From HXMU1420-2 sp017643305 (GTDB taxonomy: Bacteria > Pseudomonadota > Alphaproteobacteria > Rhodobacterales > Rhodobacteraceae): DNA of 64,000 bases. The notes under the pieces were generated by a model. That model did no database searches, was not told the origin of the DNA, and worked only from the letters and a program-made list of their open reading frames with translations. The position numbers and the translations under genes are program-made. Below, one piece after another: positions 25,448 to 34,276 of this stretch. Numbering within the stretch: position 1 is the first letter of the stretch; each line of letters begins with the position of its first letter. Location of the stretch: assembly GCA_965217135.1 (NCBI GenBank), contig OZ244249.1:2046001-2110000 (forward strand). Direction: 5' to 3'.

Positions 25448-27489
25448 GTCAGCGCTCCGATGTGAATGATCAGGTTTCCGTCAGCGCCGCCTTCTACCGT
25501 GTCTCCGGGCGGTACAAGAATGGTCGTATCGAACTGTTCAATAATCACAGGCCCGTCCAAGGCCACTTCAGCCGGTAAATCATCGCGCCAATAGACCGGT
25601 GTGCTGTGCATCACTTCATCAAACACCACGTTCCTTTGTGACGTTGGTTGCGCGTGGTCCTTTCGGCTTGTGGGATCGATCAGGCTGGCAAGATCGATTG
25701 GCGCCCTTGCGCCAATGACCGAACAATTGACGTTCACGATCCGCGCGTTGATCTGAGCCAGTTCCACTCGGAAACGCTTCCAGTACACATGTTCGAACAG
25801 CTCGCGCAGTTCTTCACGGCTCGGGGTGCCGTCCTGCAACGGAACCCGCACGATATGGCTTTGGCCCTGGAACTGCATATCGACGCTAAAGCTGCAGGTC
25901 ACCTCGGCAAGTTCGATTTTCTCGCGGTCCAAGGCAGCCCGACCTGCAGCGGCCTGTTCGGCCAGCAGCGCATGCAGCATATCCATATCCACGCCGTCCA
26001 GCGGCGCGTTGATCGTCTGGACATAATCATGGCGCAGGTCGGCCACGATGCAGCCCAGTGCGTTGGTTAGACCGGGGCGGGCAGGGACCAGAACCCGTGG
26101 GATCCCCAGTTCACGCGCAAGGGCCGCGGCGTGCAATGGGCCAGCCCCACCAAATGCGAAAAGCGCAAAATCGCGCGGATCTTCGCCCAGCGACAGCGAA
26201 ACCATGCGGATCGCGCCAGCCATTTTCGCATTGGCCACGTTTACAATCGCTTCGGCAGCTTGGGTCGCACTTAACCCGAGCGGCGCACAAATATGTGTTT
26301 CAAGCGCAGTTCGGACTGCTTCAAGGCCAACGCCTCCTGCGACCGCGTTTAGTTTGCTTGGGTCGAGCCGCCCCAGCAGGAGATTCGCGTCCGAAATCGT
26401 GGGCCGCGTACCGCCTTTTCCATAACAAATTGGGCCAGGCTCAGCCCCCGCGCTTTCCGGGCCGATCTCCAGCAACCCCGCCAGGTTCACATGCGCGATA
26501 GAGCCGCCACCTGCACCAACTGTACGCACATCGACCATGGGAACATGGATCGGCATGGCGTATTCCACTTCGATCTCGTTGGAGACCGATGGATACCCAT
26601 CGCGGATCAGTGCGACATCGGTTGAGGTACCGCCCATATCGTAGGTCAGCAGGTTGTTCTCGCCCACCCTGCGTCCGGTATAGGCCGCAGCCATCACACC
26701 GGATGCAGGGCCGGACATGACGGTTTTCGCGGCTTCCCGCGACACCAGCCGGGACGAAATCATGCCGCCATTGCCATTCATGACCAACACGTCCCCGGTG
26801 TAGTCATTGCGCCCCAATTCGTCGCGCAGTTTTGCAAGATAGCGCTCCAGGAGCGGTTGAACTGACGCGTTTACAGCTGCGGTCACACCGCGTTCGAATT
26901 CACGCGTTTCAGAAAGCAGGCTGTGCCCGGTTGTTATGAATTCATTTGGCCAAAGGGTGGCTGCGATCTCTGCCGCGTGTTTTTCATGGAGAGGATTTGC
27001 ATAAGCATGCAGGAAATGAATGACGAGCGCCTCACATCCCCGTTCCAGCAATTTTCTGACTGCGCGTTCTACGGCGTCTTCATCCAACGCTGTGACGATT
27101 GCCCCCCCGGCATCCATCCTCTCCGGAACTTCAAGCCGCAAATCACGGGGAATAATGGGGCGGAAGGTGCCTTTCATGCCATAGGCCTGCGGACGAGTGC
27201 GCCGCCCCAACTCCAGCACGTCCCGGAACCCGGCCGTGGTTATGAGCCCGGTGCGCGACAATTTTCTTTCCAGTACGGCATTTGTCGTGGTTGTCGTTCC
27301 ATGAACGATCAGGTCCACCTGAGGCAGGCTAACTTCGGCTTCGGACATGGCGGTGAGAACACCAAAAGCCTGGTTATCGGTCGTGGTCGGTGTCTTTGCG
27401 ATCCGAAGCCTTCCACCACACGGGTCAATCTGGATCAAGTCTGTAAAGGTGCCTCCGACGTCCACCCCGATGATTTTGCCGCCTGCCAA
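25444..27489 (-). CDS. hyuA: Hydantoinase A/oxoprolinase-type subunit (HyuA)
   Basis: A 681-residue alpha-type subunit with an ASKHA-like nucleotide-binding fold. The phosphate-binding motif IGVDVGGTFTDL comes right after the start, VHGTTTTTNAVLERK and the LLTYDMGGTSTDVAL adenosine/phosphate loop follow, and the FAFGGAGPLHAAALARELG segment is in the C-terminal third. It is expected to phosphorylate the carbonyl oxygen of a cyclic amide so that HyuB can open the ring. I chose a TTG at 27489 because AAGGACGG precedes it and it starts the family N-terminus (AGGKIIGVD); the longer open frame to 27570 has no such support. The shared upstream region, 27490-27683, should hold divergent promoters. 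Confidence 0.86.
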   Translation of the reverse strand: MAGGKIIGVDVGGTFTDLIQIDPCGGRLRIAKTPTTTDNQAFGVLTAMSEAEVSLPQVDLIVHGTTTTTNAVLERKLSRTGLITTAGFRDVLELGRRTRPQAYGMKGTFRPIIPRDLRLEVPERMDAGGAIVTALDEDAVERAVRKLLERGCEALVIHFLHAYANPLHEKHAAEIAATLWPNEFITTGHSLLSETREFERGVTAAVNASVQPLLERYLAKLRDELGRNDYTGDVLVMNGNGGMISSRLVSREAAKTVMSGPASGVMAAAYTGRRVGENNLLTYDMGGTSTDVALIRDGYPSVSNEIEVEYAMPIHVPMVDVRTVGAGGGSIAHVNLAGLLEIGPESAGAEPGPICYGKGGTRPTISDANLLLGRLDPSKLNAVAGGVGLEAVRTALETHICAPLGLSATQAAEAIVNVANAKMAGAIRMVSLSLGEDPRDFALFAFGGAGPLHAAALARELGIPRVLVPARPGLTNALGCIVADLRHDYVQTINAPLDGVDMDMLHALLAEQAAAGRAALDREKIELAEVTCSFSVDMQFQGQSHIVRVPLQDGTPSREELRELFEHVYWKRFRVELAQINARIVNVNCSVIGARAPIDLASLIDPTSRKDHAQPTSQRNVVFDEVMHSTPVYWRDDLPAEVALDGPVIIEQFDTTILVPPGDTVEGGADGNLIIHIGALT

Positions 27490-27683
27490 GAGCCGTCCTT
27501 TCCAGTTTCTTGAGCCGGAGTATGAGCGCAGCACGCTCAGGTCAGTCAATTGCAAATCTGGGGCCAGCATGTGGAATATTGTGATTGCTCTTTGGGCAAA
27601 GCGGTGGTGAGCGCCCTGTATTGACAGAGCTTGCGGGCTGCCGCACCATTACTTGCACTCAAACGATATTGCAGGCTCTGCAC

Positions 27684-28526
27684 TTGCACACCCACTATCT
27701 TCGTCCCGACACACTCGATCAGGCCCTTGCGCATCTTCAGGCCGCCGGGGCATGTCCTGCTGCGGGATGCACAGATCTTTTTCCGGCAACACAGACACGT
27801 GTTCTGCCGGGGCCAGTGGTCGATTTAACGGGAATTGACGAACTGCGCGGCATAACCAGAACAGAGAACGGGTGGCGCATTGGCGCGACCACCACCTGGA
27901 GCGACATTATACGGGCTGATCTGCCGCCTGCATTTCACGGCCTGCAACTTTCAGCCCGCGAGGTTGGTGCGCGTCAGATCCAGAATCGGGGCACGATTGC
28001 TGGAAATTTGTGCAACGCTTCCCCTGCCGCAGATGGTCTGCCACCGCTTCTGACGCTCGACGCCGAGGTTGAATTGAGCAGCGTTGAAGGAACGCGGATA
28101 CTGCCACTGAGCCAGTTTGTTGTCGGACCGCGCAAGACTGCTCTGCAGTTGGATGAGATTGTGACCGCTGTGCATATCTCAAACGCAGCGGGCCAGGGCC
28201 GATCACATTTTCTCAAACTTGGTGCGCGATCCTATCTCGTCATTTCCATAACCATGTGCGCGGCACGTATCGAAATCCAAGACGGGGTCGTGCAGCGCGC
28301 GGCACTTTCGATCGGTGCCTGCAGTCCGGTTGCGGTGCGACTGAAAGCGGTGGAACAGGCCCTTGTCGGATATCCGCTGGATCCTGACCGCATTTCCGAA
28401 GCTGCCGTTTCTGCGGCTTTGTCACCGATTGAAGATGTCCGGGCAGACGCAGGTTATCGCTCTGATGCGGCCGTCGAGGTGTTGCGCCGAACCGTTGCTG
28501 AATTGGCGGCCAAGGAGGTGGCATGA
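27684..28526 (+). CDS. Molybdenum hydroxylase FAD-binding subunit (CoxM/XdhB type)
   Basis: About 280 residues, the FAD-binding subunit of a xanthine-dehydrogenase/CO-dehydrogenase-family enzyme, passing electrons from the Fe-S centres to an acceptor. Landmarks are YLRPDTLDQALAHL near the start, the AAGCTDLFP flavin loop and the ARQIQNRGTIAGNLCNASPAAD motif that binds FAD. The start is uncertain: the TTG at 27684 gives the usual N-terminus and has AGG eight bases ahead, while the frame is open from 27585. The stop overlaps the ATG of the next gene, so it is coupled to the catalytic subunit. Confidence 0.85.
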   Translation: MHTHYLRPDTLDQALAHLQAAGACPAAGCTDLFPATQTRVLPGPVVDLTGIDELRGITRTENGWRIGATTTWSDIIRADLPPAFHGLQLSAREVGARQIQNRGTIAGNLCNASPAADGLPPLLTLDAEVELSSVEGTRILPLSQFVVGPRKTALQLDEIVTAVHISNAAGQGRSHFLKLGARSYLVISITMCAARIEIQDGVVQRAALSIGACSPVAVRLKAVEQALVGYPLDPDRISEAAVSAALSPIEDVRADAGYRSDAAVEVLRRTVAELAAKEVA

Positions 28527-31258
28527 ATATCCAGCAACCTCCCATGACCTTGATTATCAACGGACAGGAACGCGCGGTTCACGCTGAGGCCGGGCGGCGC
28601 CTGTCTGAAGTTTTGCGAGAGGACATGGGGCTGACCAGCGTCAAGGTCGGCTGCGATGCGGGAGATTGCGGGGCTTGCACGGTCCTGATGGATGGCGCGC
28701 AGATCTGTTCTTGCCTTGTGCCGGTTGCGCAGGTCGCGGGGGCGGCCATAGAAACGCTGGAGAGCAGCCAAGATCCTCTTCTCGGTCTATTGCAGGACGC
28801 GTTTCTTGCCTACGGGGCCGCCCAATGCGGTATTTGCACGCCGGGGATCATGATGGCCGCTCTGGAGCTTTTGCGCGAGACACCCCAGCCCGACCAACAT
28901 CAGGTCGAAAGTGCGCTTGGTGGCGTGCTTTGCCGCTGTACCGGTTACCGCAAGATCATCACGGCCGTGATGAACGCAACGGATCTGCCACAAACTGCTC
29001 CGCTGCCGGAAGCCGGTTCAAGCATTGGGAAACCGTTGGTGCGTCTGGACGGTCTGCAAAAGGTATCTGGAAGCGAAATTTTCGGCGCTGATCATATGCC
29101 CGCGGACGCCCTGTTGGTACGTGCGGTGCGCGCACCGCACTTCCACGCCGCCTTCACCCTGGGTGACATCAAGGCATGGCAAGCGGCCCATCCCGGCATC
29201 GTTGACGTGTTCACCGCCGCCGACATACCCGGCGAAAACCGGTTTGGTGTCATCCCACCTCTGGCCGATCAGCCGGCACTGGCAGATGGGCGCGTGCGTT
29301 TTCGTGGTGAAGCGGTTGCGTTGGTCGTGGGGGAGCCGCGCGCAATAGAGGATCTTGACCTCGAACACTTTCCTGTTGAGTGGTCGCCTTTGGATCATAG
29401 CCTGACCCAAGACGCAGGTGCCGCGCCCGAAACCGAGCAAGTGCACCCTGACCGGAAAAACAACGTTCTGATTACCGGACATGTGGCAACCGGCGATGCA
29501 GCGGCCGCGCTGGCCGCTTCTGCACATGTTGTGTCTGGTACGTTTGAAACGGCCTACGTCGAACACGCCTATATCGAACCCGAAGCCGGGGTTGCATGGC
29601 TGGAAGGTGACAGGCTCGTTATACAAGCCTGCACACAAGCACCGGTCATGGATCAGGAAGACACGGCAAAGGTCCTCGGACTGCCGCTGGATCGTGTCCG
29701 TATCATACCATCTGCAGCGGGAGGCGGTTTCGGGGCCAAGCTTGACCTGTCTGTACAACCGCTGCTTGGTCTCAGCGTGCTCAAAACCGGGCGCGCCTGC
29801 AGGATGGTCTATACCCGTACTGAATCCATGCAGGCCAGCACCAAGCGTCACCCGTCGACGATGACCGCTTCAATCGGCGCTGACGCAGACGGGCGCATCA
29901 CGGCCATGTCATTTGAGGGCGATTTCAACACCGGGGCCTATGCCAGTTGGGGGCCGACTGTCGCCTCACGCGTACCGGTGCATGCATCGGGCCCATACAA
30001 CACGCCAAACTACATCGCCACAGCGCGGGCCATTCACACCAACGGCCCAGTCTCCGGGGCGTTTCGCGGGTTTGGGGTGCCGCAGGGGGCGATTTGTCAG
30101 GAGTTTCTCTACGATGATCTGGCCCAAGCTTGCGGGCAGGACAGATTGGCCTTCCGGCAACTCAATGCGCTGCGGGATGGCGACAAGACCCCCTCAGGCC
30201 AGGGGTTGCCATCGGTCAGTATTGTGGAATGTCTCGATGCTCTCGCCCCAGCCTGGGAGAAAGCAACGAAACGCGCCCGTGAGTTTAATGCATCGAATGA
30301 TGTGATCAAACGCGGGGTTGGGGTGGCGTCCTGTTGGTACGGGTGCGGCAACACCGGCTTACCCAACCCATCAACCATCCGCATTGGCATCACACCTCAA
30401 GGGCGCGTATGCCTGCACCAGGGCGCTACGGACATTGGTCAGGGATCCAACACCGTCATTGCTCAAATCGCGGCTGATGCTCTGGGGGTGGCCATCGACA
30501 AGATCGACCTGATAGGCCCGGACACCGACCTGACACCCGATTGCGGAAAGACATCGGCCTCGCGTCAGACGTTTGTCACTGGCAATGCCGCGCTAAAGGC
30601 AGGTCAGGCTCTGCGCGACACCATCTTGCGGCAAACAAATCTCTCCCAAGCGGAGGCCATCACCCTCGAAGCGGGTGTTCTCACCGTATCAAACGGAACA
30701 GAGCGCCGTGAAATCCTGTTGAAGGCTCTGGACGCTGACACGCACGGATATGTGCTTTCGGCAGAGGAAACCTATGATCCCCCGACCACGCCACTGGACG
30801 AGAACGGGCAGGGGGTGCCCTATGCCATGTATGGCTATGGTGCGCAGATCGCCGAAGTTGAGGTGGACATCCGGCTTGGGACCACCCGGGTTGTGCGCAT
30901 AACAGCGGCGCATGATCTGGGCCGCGTCATCAATCCGATTTTGGCTGAGGGTCAGATCGAAGGCGGCATCGCGCAAGGTCTGGGTTTGGCTTTGATGGAA
31001 GAATACATTCCTGGCCGTACCGAAAACCTGCATGACTACCTGATCCCCACAATTGGCGACATGCCCGAGGTCGTGTCGATCCTGATCGAAAAACCTGATC
31101 CCGAAGGTCCAATGGGCGCGCGGGGTTTGGGCGAACATGTGCTGATACCCACCGCACCGGCGATCCTGAATGGGATCCGTGATGCGTCTGGTGCGCGCAT
31201 CACACGTTTGCCGGCGCTGCCACATCGGGTTCTCGCTGCGATCCGGGAGACCGAATGA
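28523..31258 (+). CDS. Fused 2Fe-2S / molybdopterin catalytic subunit of a molybdenum hydroxylase
   Basis: A 911-residue protein uniting the small iron-sulfur and large molybdenum subunits, as in aldehyde oxidoreductase (MOP, about 907 residues) of Desulfovibrio. Plant-type 2Fe-2S ligands are C44, C49, C52 and C64; the second cluster uses C102, C105, C137 and C139 (CGICTPG and CRCTGY). The Mo-pterin part includes PSAAGGGFGAKLDLS, AFRGFGVPQ, and the catalytic Glu at 871 (GARGLGEHVL). Such enzymes hydroxylate N-heterocycles or aldehydes with water-derived oxygen. With the separate FAD subunit upstream, the three-domain enzyme is complete. Context (Hnr-like and Hyu proteins) favours a heterocycle substrate; this is inference. 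Confidence 0.88.
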   Translation: MNIQQPPMTLIINGQERAVHAEAGRRLSEVLREDMGLTSVKVGCDAGDCGACTVLMDGAQICSCLVPVAQVAGAAIETLESSQDPLLGLLQDAFLAYGAAQCGICTPGIMMAALELLRETPQPDQHQVESALGGVLCRCTGYRKIITAVMNATDLPQTAPLPEAGSSIGKPLVRLDGLQKVSGSEIFGADHMPADALLVRAVRAPHFHAAFTLGDIKAWQAAHPGIVDVFTAADIPGENRFGVIPPLADQPALADGRVRFRGEAVALVVGEPRAIEDLDLEHFPVEWSPLDHSLTQDAGAAPETEQVHPDRKNNVLITGHVATGDAAAALAASAHVVSGTFETAYVEHAYIEPEAGVAWLEGDRLVIQACTQAPVMDQEDTAKVLGLPLDRVRIIPSAAGGGFGAKLDLSVQPLLGLSVLKTGRACRMVYTRTESMQASTKRHPSTMTASIGADADGRITAMSFEGDFNTGAYASWGPTVASRVPVHASGPYNTPNYIATARAIHTNGPVSGAFRGFGVPQGAICQEFLYDDLAQACGQDRLAFRQLNALRDGDKTPSGQGLPSVSIVECLDALAPAWEKATKRAREFNASNDVIKRGVGVASCWYGCGNTGLPNPSTIRIGITPQGRVCLHQGATDIGQGSNTVIAQIAADALGVAIDKIDLIGPDTDLTPDCGKTSASRQTFVTGNAALKAGQALRDTILRQTNLSQAEAITLEAGVLTVSNGTERREILLKALDADTHGYVLSAEETYDPPTTPLDENGQGVPYAMYGYGAQIAEVEVDIRLGTTRVVRITAAHDLGRVINPILAEGQIEGGIAQGLGLALMEEYIPGRTENLHDYLIPTIGDMPEVVSILIEKPDPEGPMGARGLGEHVLIPTAPAILNGIRDASGARITRLPALPHRVLAAIRETE

Positions 31259-32715
31259 CGTCGCCAGATATGTCACAAAAAAGGGTGCGACCCGAGAAGA
31301 TCCGCTGCGATGCGTGCCCCGTAATGTGTTACATTGCAGAAGGCAAAATCGGTGCGTGTGATCGCTACGCCAACCAAAGCGGACGGATTGTACGATGCGA
31401 TCCGCTCACCATTTTCGACCGCAGGCTGGAAAAGGGGGATGAGATCAAACCCTTTCTCGCGGCAGAATGGGACGGTGAAACGGTCAACGATAGGGACATG
31501 GTGGTTTCGGCGATCGGTGCAGGCACCACCTATCCGGATTACAAGCCAGCGCCATTTATCGTGAGCCGTGATATCGACGGGGTTGATTTTGTCTCGGTGG
31601 TGACAGAAGCGATCTTCTCCTATTGCGGTGTAAAAGTGAAAATCGACACGGACCGCCACCTCGGTCCCGAAACCGCAGCCGTACGGTCCGAGGGGGAGTG
31701 CATCGGGCACGTGATGACGTCCGAATATGGCTCCCAAATGCTGTCGTTGGGGGGCGTGGACCATTTGACGGGTGGGTCCAAGGCAGAAGGTCGCAAAACC
31801 TGCGATGCGCTTTTGCGACTGTGCAACAAGGAAGCGGTGGAGCTGACCATCGATGGTGGTTCCACGGTCATTGTGCAGGCCGGGCAGGCCCCTGTGGTCG
31901 ATGGTGAAAAACAGGAACGCATGCGGGTTGGCTGTGGGTCTGCCGCGATTGGCATGTTTGCGTCTCAGTGGAAGGGGCTGGTCGACGAAGTTGTGGTTGT
32001 GGATGACCATATCACCGGCGTGGTTTCGGAACATCAGGCCGGCAAGATCATTGACTGGCCGGACACCGGAATTCGCATTCTTGGTCACCGCTCAACACCG
32101 GGTCGCTATTTCAGGGTTGCAAATCCGGGCCTGGGGTGGGGCGGCACAGATATTGAAGACCCGCTTTCGATCCTTGGCGCGTGGCGGCCAGAAAAAGGGG
32201 CAACGCCCGGTTTGCGGCTGCTGATGGTATCCACCACTGGTGAACACAGCGCCTATTTTGAGCTTAACGATGACCTTGAGCCAGTTGCGCGGGCGATGCC
32301 GGATGCGTTGCAACCGTCTGTGGATCTGATTGCCGAAAATTGCGAACCCGCGCTTTGTACCGTTCTGTTCATGGGCGGCGCAGGTGGATCGCTGCGGTCG
32401 GGCGTGACCCGCAACCCGATCCATCTGACCCGCTCAGTTCATGCCGACCGCACCCGCGTGACGGTGGGGGGCGCGCCGGTCTACATTTGGCCGGGGGGCG
32501 GCATCACGGTGATGGTTGATGTCATTGACCTGCCTGACGGTGCCTTTGGATCTGTTCCTACGCCTGCTCTCGTCGCGCCGCTGGAATTCACCATTTCAAG
32601 TGCCGAATATATGCAGTTGGGAGGGCATTTGGCGTCGGTACGGGACCTGTCTGACGTGTTGGAGACAGGCGGTGAATACGGTGATGCGGTCCGCACGGTT
32701 GGGGGCGACCCGTGA
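31255..32715 (+). CDS. 6-hydroxynicotinate-reductase-like iron-sulfur protein
   Basis: A 486-residue protein that I recognise as the family annotated 6-hydroxynicotinate reductase, from the nicotinate fermentation enzyme Hnr. The N-terminus holds a CX2CX3CX9C motif (C18, C21, C25, C35) suited to a 4Fe-4S cluster, followed by CDRYANQSGRIVRCDPLT. The rest is one large domain with RVGCGSAAIGMFA and GGAGGSLRSGVTRNP but no other cofactor motif I know. The product could reduce a hydroxylated heterocycle made by the preceding molybdenum hydroxylase. It overlaps both neighbours by four bases, so it is translationally tied to them. The exact substrate is not established. Confidence 0.72.
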   Translation: MTSPDMSQKRVRPEKIRCDACPVMCYIAEGKIGACDRYANQSGRIVRCDPLTIFDRRLEKGDEIKPFLAAEWDGETVNDRDMVVSAIGAGTTYPDYKPAPFIVSRDIDGVDFVSVVTEAIFSYCGVKVKIDTDRHLGPETAAVRSEGECIGHVMTSEYGSQMLSLGGVDHLTGGSKAEGRKTCDALLRLCNKEAVELTIDGGSTVIVQAGQAPVVDGEKQERMRVGCGSAAIGMFASQWKGLVDEVVVVDDHITGVVSEHQAGKIIDWPDTGIRILGHRSTPGRYFRVANPGLGWGGTDIEDPLSILGAWRPEKGATPGLRLLMVSTTGEHSAYFELNDDLEPVARAMPDALQPSVDLIAENCEPALCTVLFMGGAGGSLRSGVTRNPIHLTRSVHADRTRVTVGGAPVYIWPGGGITVMVDVIDLPDGAFGSVPTPALVAPLEFTISSAEYMQLGGHLASVRDLSDVLETGGEYGDAVRTVGGDP

Positions 32716-33566
32716 GCAAGCGACCACAGGTTGCACTTTTGCCTGATGGACGTCGCCTGCATTTGCACCATGGGCCCATCGACCTGATAATTGAGGTCTT
32801 TGACCCTCACCGAGAGGCAGCCTATGACCGCGCAGTTTCGCGCTTTGACAGGTTGCTTGACGATCTGGTGCAGGAATTGCCGCAACTCCGCCGCCCCTTA
32901 GACGGATACGTTTTTCAGGGTCCCGTGGCGCGGAGAATGGCCCGTGCAGTTGCACCTTTCGCTGAACGTTTTGTCACGCCAATGGCCGCTGTTGCGGGGT
33001 CTATTGCGGATGAGATCCTGTCCGCGCTTGTAGGTGATGACGTGATCCCGAAGGCCTATGTTAACAATGGCGGAGACATCGCTTTTCATCTGAGTCCCGG
33101 GCAATCCGTGACGTCATTGACACCTGTGGGTCAATTCGAAGTCGCAGCCGACAGCTCTGTTCGCGGGCTTGCAACCTCCGGCTGGCGCGGACGCAGTCAT
33201 TCATTGGGCATTGCTGATGCGGTAAGTGTGGCCGCGCCGACAGCCGCAGCCGCCGACGTAGCCGCCACTTTGATCGCCAACGCGGTTAATTTGCCCGACC
33301 ACCCGGCAATAACCCGTGAACCGGCGAATGAGATTTCGCCAGACACCGACTTGGGCAACCAGCTGGTCACAACGGCCGTGGGCCAATTGTCGGCGCATGA
33401 GACGGAAGAGGCCCTGGCCAAAGGCCTGAAAACCGCACGTGACTTTGCCGCGCGGGGCCTGATCCATGACGCTGTACTTGGCTTGAACGGTCACACGGTT
33501 ACACTCAAAGCAAAAGGGAAGGCTGCTGATCCATGGTTGAATTCACCGTTCGCAAAATGCAGTTGA
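32712..33566 (+). CDS. UPF0280 family protein (ApbE-like fold)
   Basis: A 284-residue protein matching the UPF0280 family, distantly related to ApbE flavin transferases. Visible features are an N-terminal LPDGRRLHLHHGPIDLIIEVF, a central AVAGSIADEIL segment, NNGGDIAFHL and GLATSGWRGRSHSLGIADAVSV, the last two resembling the flavin-binding region of ApbE. Function is unproven. It starts within the last codons of the Hnr-like gene (ATG/GTG overlap region at 32712) and its 3' end overlaps the next gene by 34 bases. The same trio with Hnr-like and AA_synth proteins recurs in other bacteria as I remember it, suggesting a conserved module. Confidence 0.75.
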   Translation: MSKRPQVALLPDGRRLHLHHGPIDLIIEVFDPHREAAYDRAVSRFDRLLDDLVQELPQLRRPLDGYVFQGPVARRMARAVAPFAERFVTPMAAVAGSIADEILSALVGDDVIPKAYVNNGGDIAFHLSPGQSVTSLTPVGQFEVAADSSVRGLATSGWRGRSHSLGIADAVSVAAPTAAAADVAATLIANAVNLPDHPAITREPANEISPDTDLGNQLVTTAVGQLSAHETEEALAKGLKTARDFAARGLIHDAVLGLNGHTVTLKAKGKAADPWLNSPFAKCS

Positions 33567-34114
33567 TCATCGAAGAGGTACGTCACGACGGCGGCCCGAC
33601 ACCTGAGAGCCCGCGTAAATTGGGTGCGATCCTCGCCTGCGTGTCCAACCCTTTCGCCTGCCGATATGAGCCGGATCTGCAACCGGCCATGGAAGATCTC
33701 AAACCATTGGGAGCCGAGATGAGCGAACGTCTGATCGCAGCGCTTGGTGGCAAAGGTGAAATTGACGGTTACGGCAAGGGGGCCATTGTCGGCGAAAACG
33801 GAGAACTGGAGCACGGCGCGCTTTGGCATGTGCCGGGCGGTTACGCCATGCGCGGTCTGCTCGGACAGTCGAATGCGATCGTGCCGTCATGCATGAAGCG
33901 CGGTGGCGTGGGGTCGCGTCTGGACATCCCACTTGGCCATATCAACGCGGCCTATGTCCGCAGCCATTTTGACGGGATCGAAGTCGGACTGCCGGATGGT
34001 CCTCGTGCGGACGAAATCGTGTTTGGCCTTGCCATGTCCTGCGGAGGGCGTGTTCACAGCAGAATGGGCGGTCTCGAAGCGTGGGACGTCAAAGGTGAAG
34101 ACGGTCTGCGATGA
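33533..34114 (+). CDS. AA_synth family protein (DUF1185)
   Basis: A 193-residue protein of the family named amino acid synthesis (DUF1185, Pfam AA_synth), for which I know no demonstrated reaction. Typical stretches are PRKLGAILACVSNPFACRYEPDL, GEIDGYGKGAIVGENGELEHGAL, VPGGYAMRG and PLGHINAAYVRSHFDGIEVG. It begins inside the UPF0280 gene, overlapping by 34 bases in another frame, which implies coupled translation. A member of a heterocycle-type catabolic operon; a ring-processing or amide hydrolase role is possible but not shown. Confidence 0.75.
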   Translation: MVEFTVRKMQLIIEEVRHDGGPTPESPRKLGAILACVSNPFACRYEPDLQPAMEDLKPLGAEMSERLIAALGGKGEIDGYGKGAIVGENGELEHGALWHVPGGYAMRGLLGQSNAIVPSCMKRGGVGSRLDIPLGHINAAYVRSHFDGIEVGLPDGPRADEIVFGLAMSCGGRVHSRMGGLEAWDVKGEDGLR

Positions 34115-34276
34115 TCGCGCTTTGACCGGATTGAATTGAGTCAAGACTGCCTGGCCTTGATTGTATGGTGACCAATCGGCCCTTCGTTGGTGCGCTGATA
34201 CGCATCCTACGCCTTGGAAATTGAACCCGTTTGGGTGCAAGATCATCGCGGGCAGGATTTCGAGGAGAACGTTTTG

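Noticed and set aside
27585..27683. N-terminal extension of the FAD-binding subunit to an ATG at 27585
   Set aside because: The extra 33 residues lack family resemblance and lie over the divergent promoter region; the TTG at 27684 gives the usual N-terminus.
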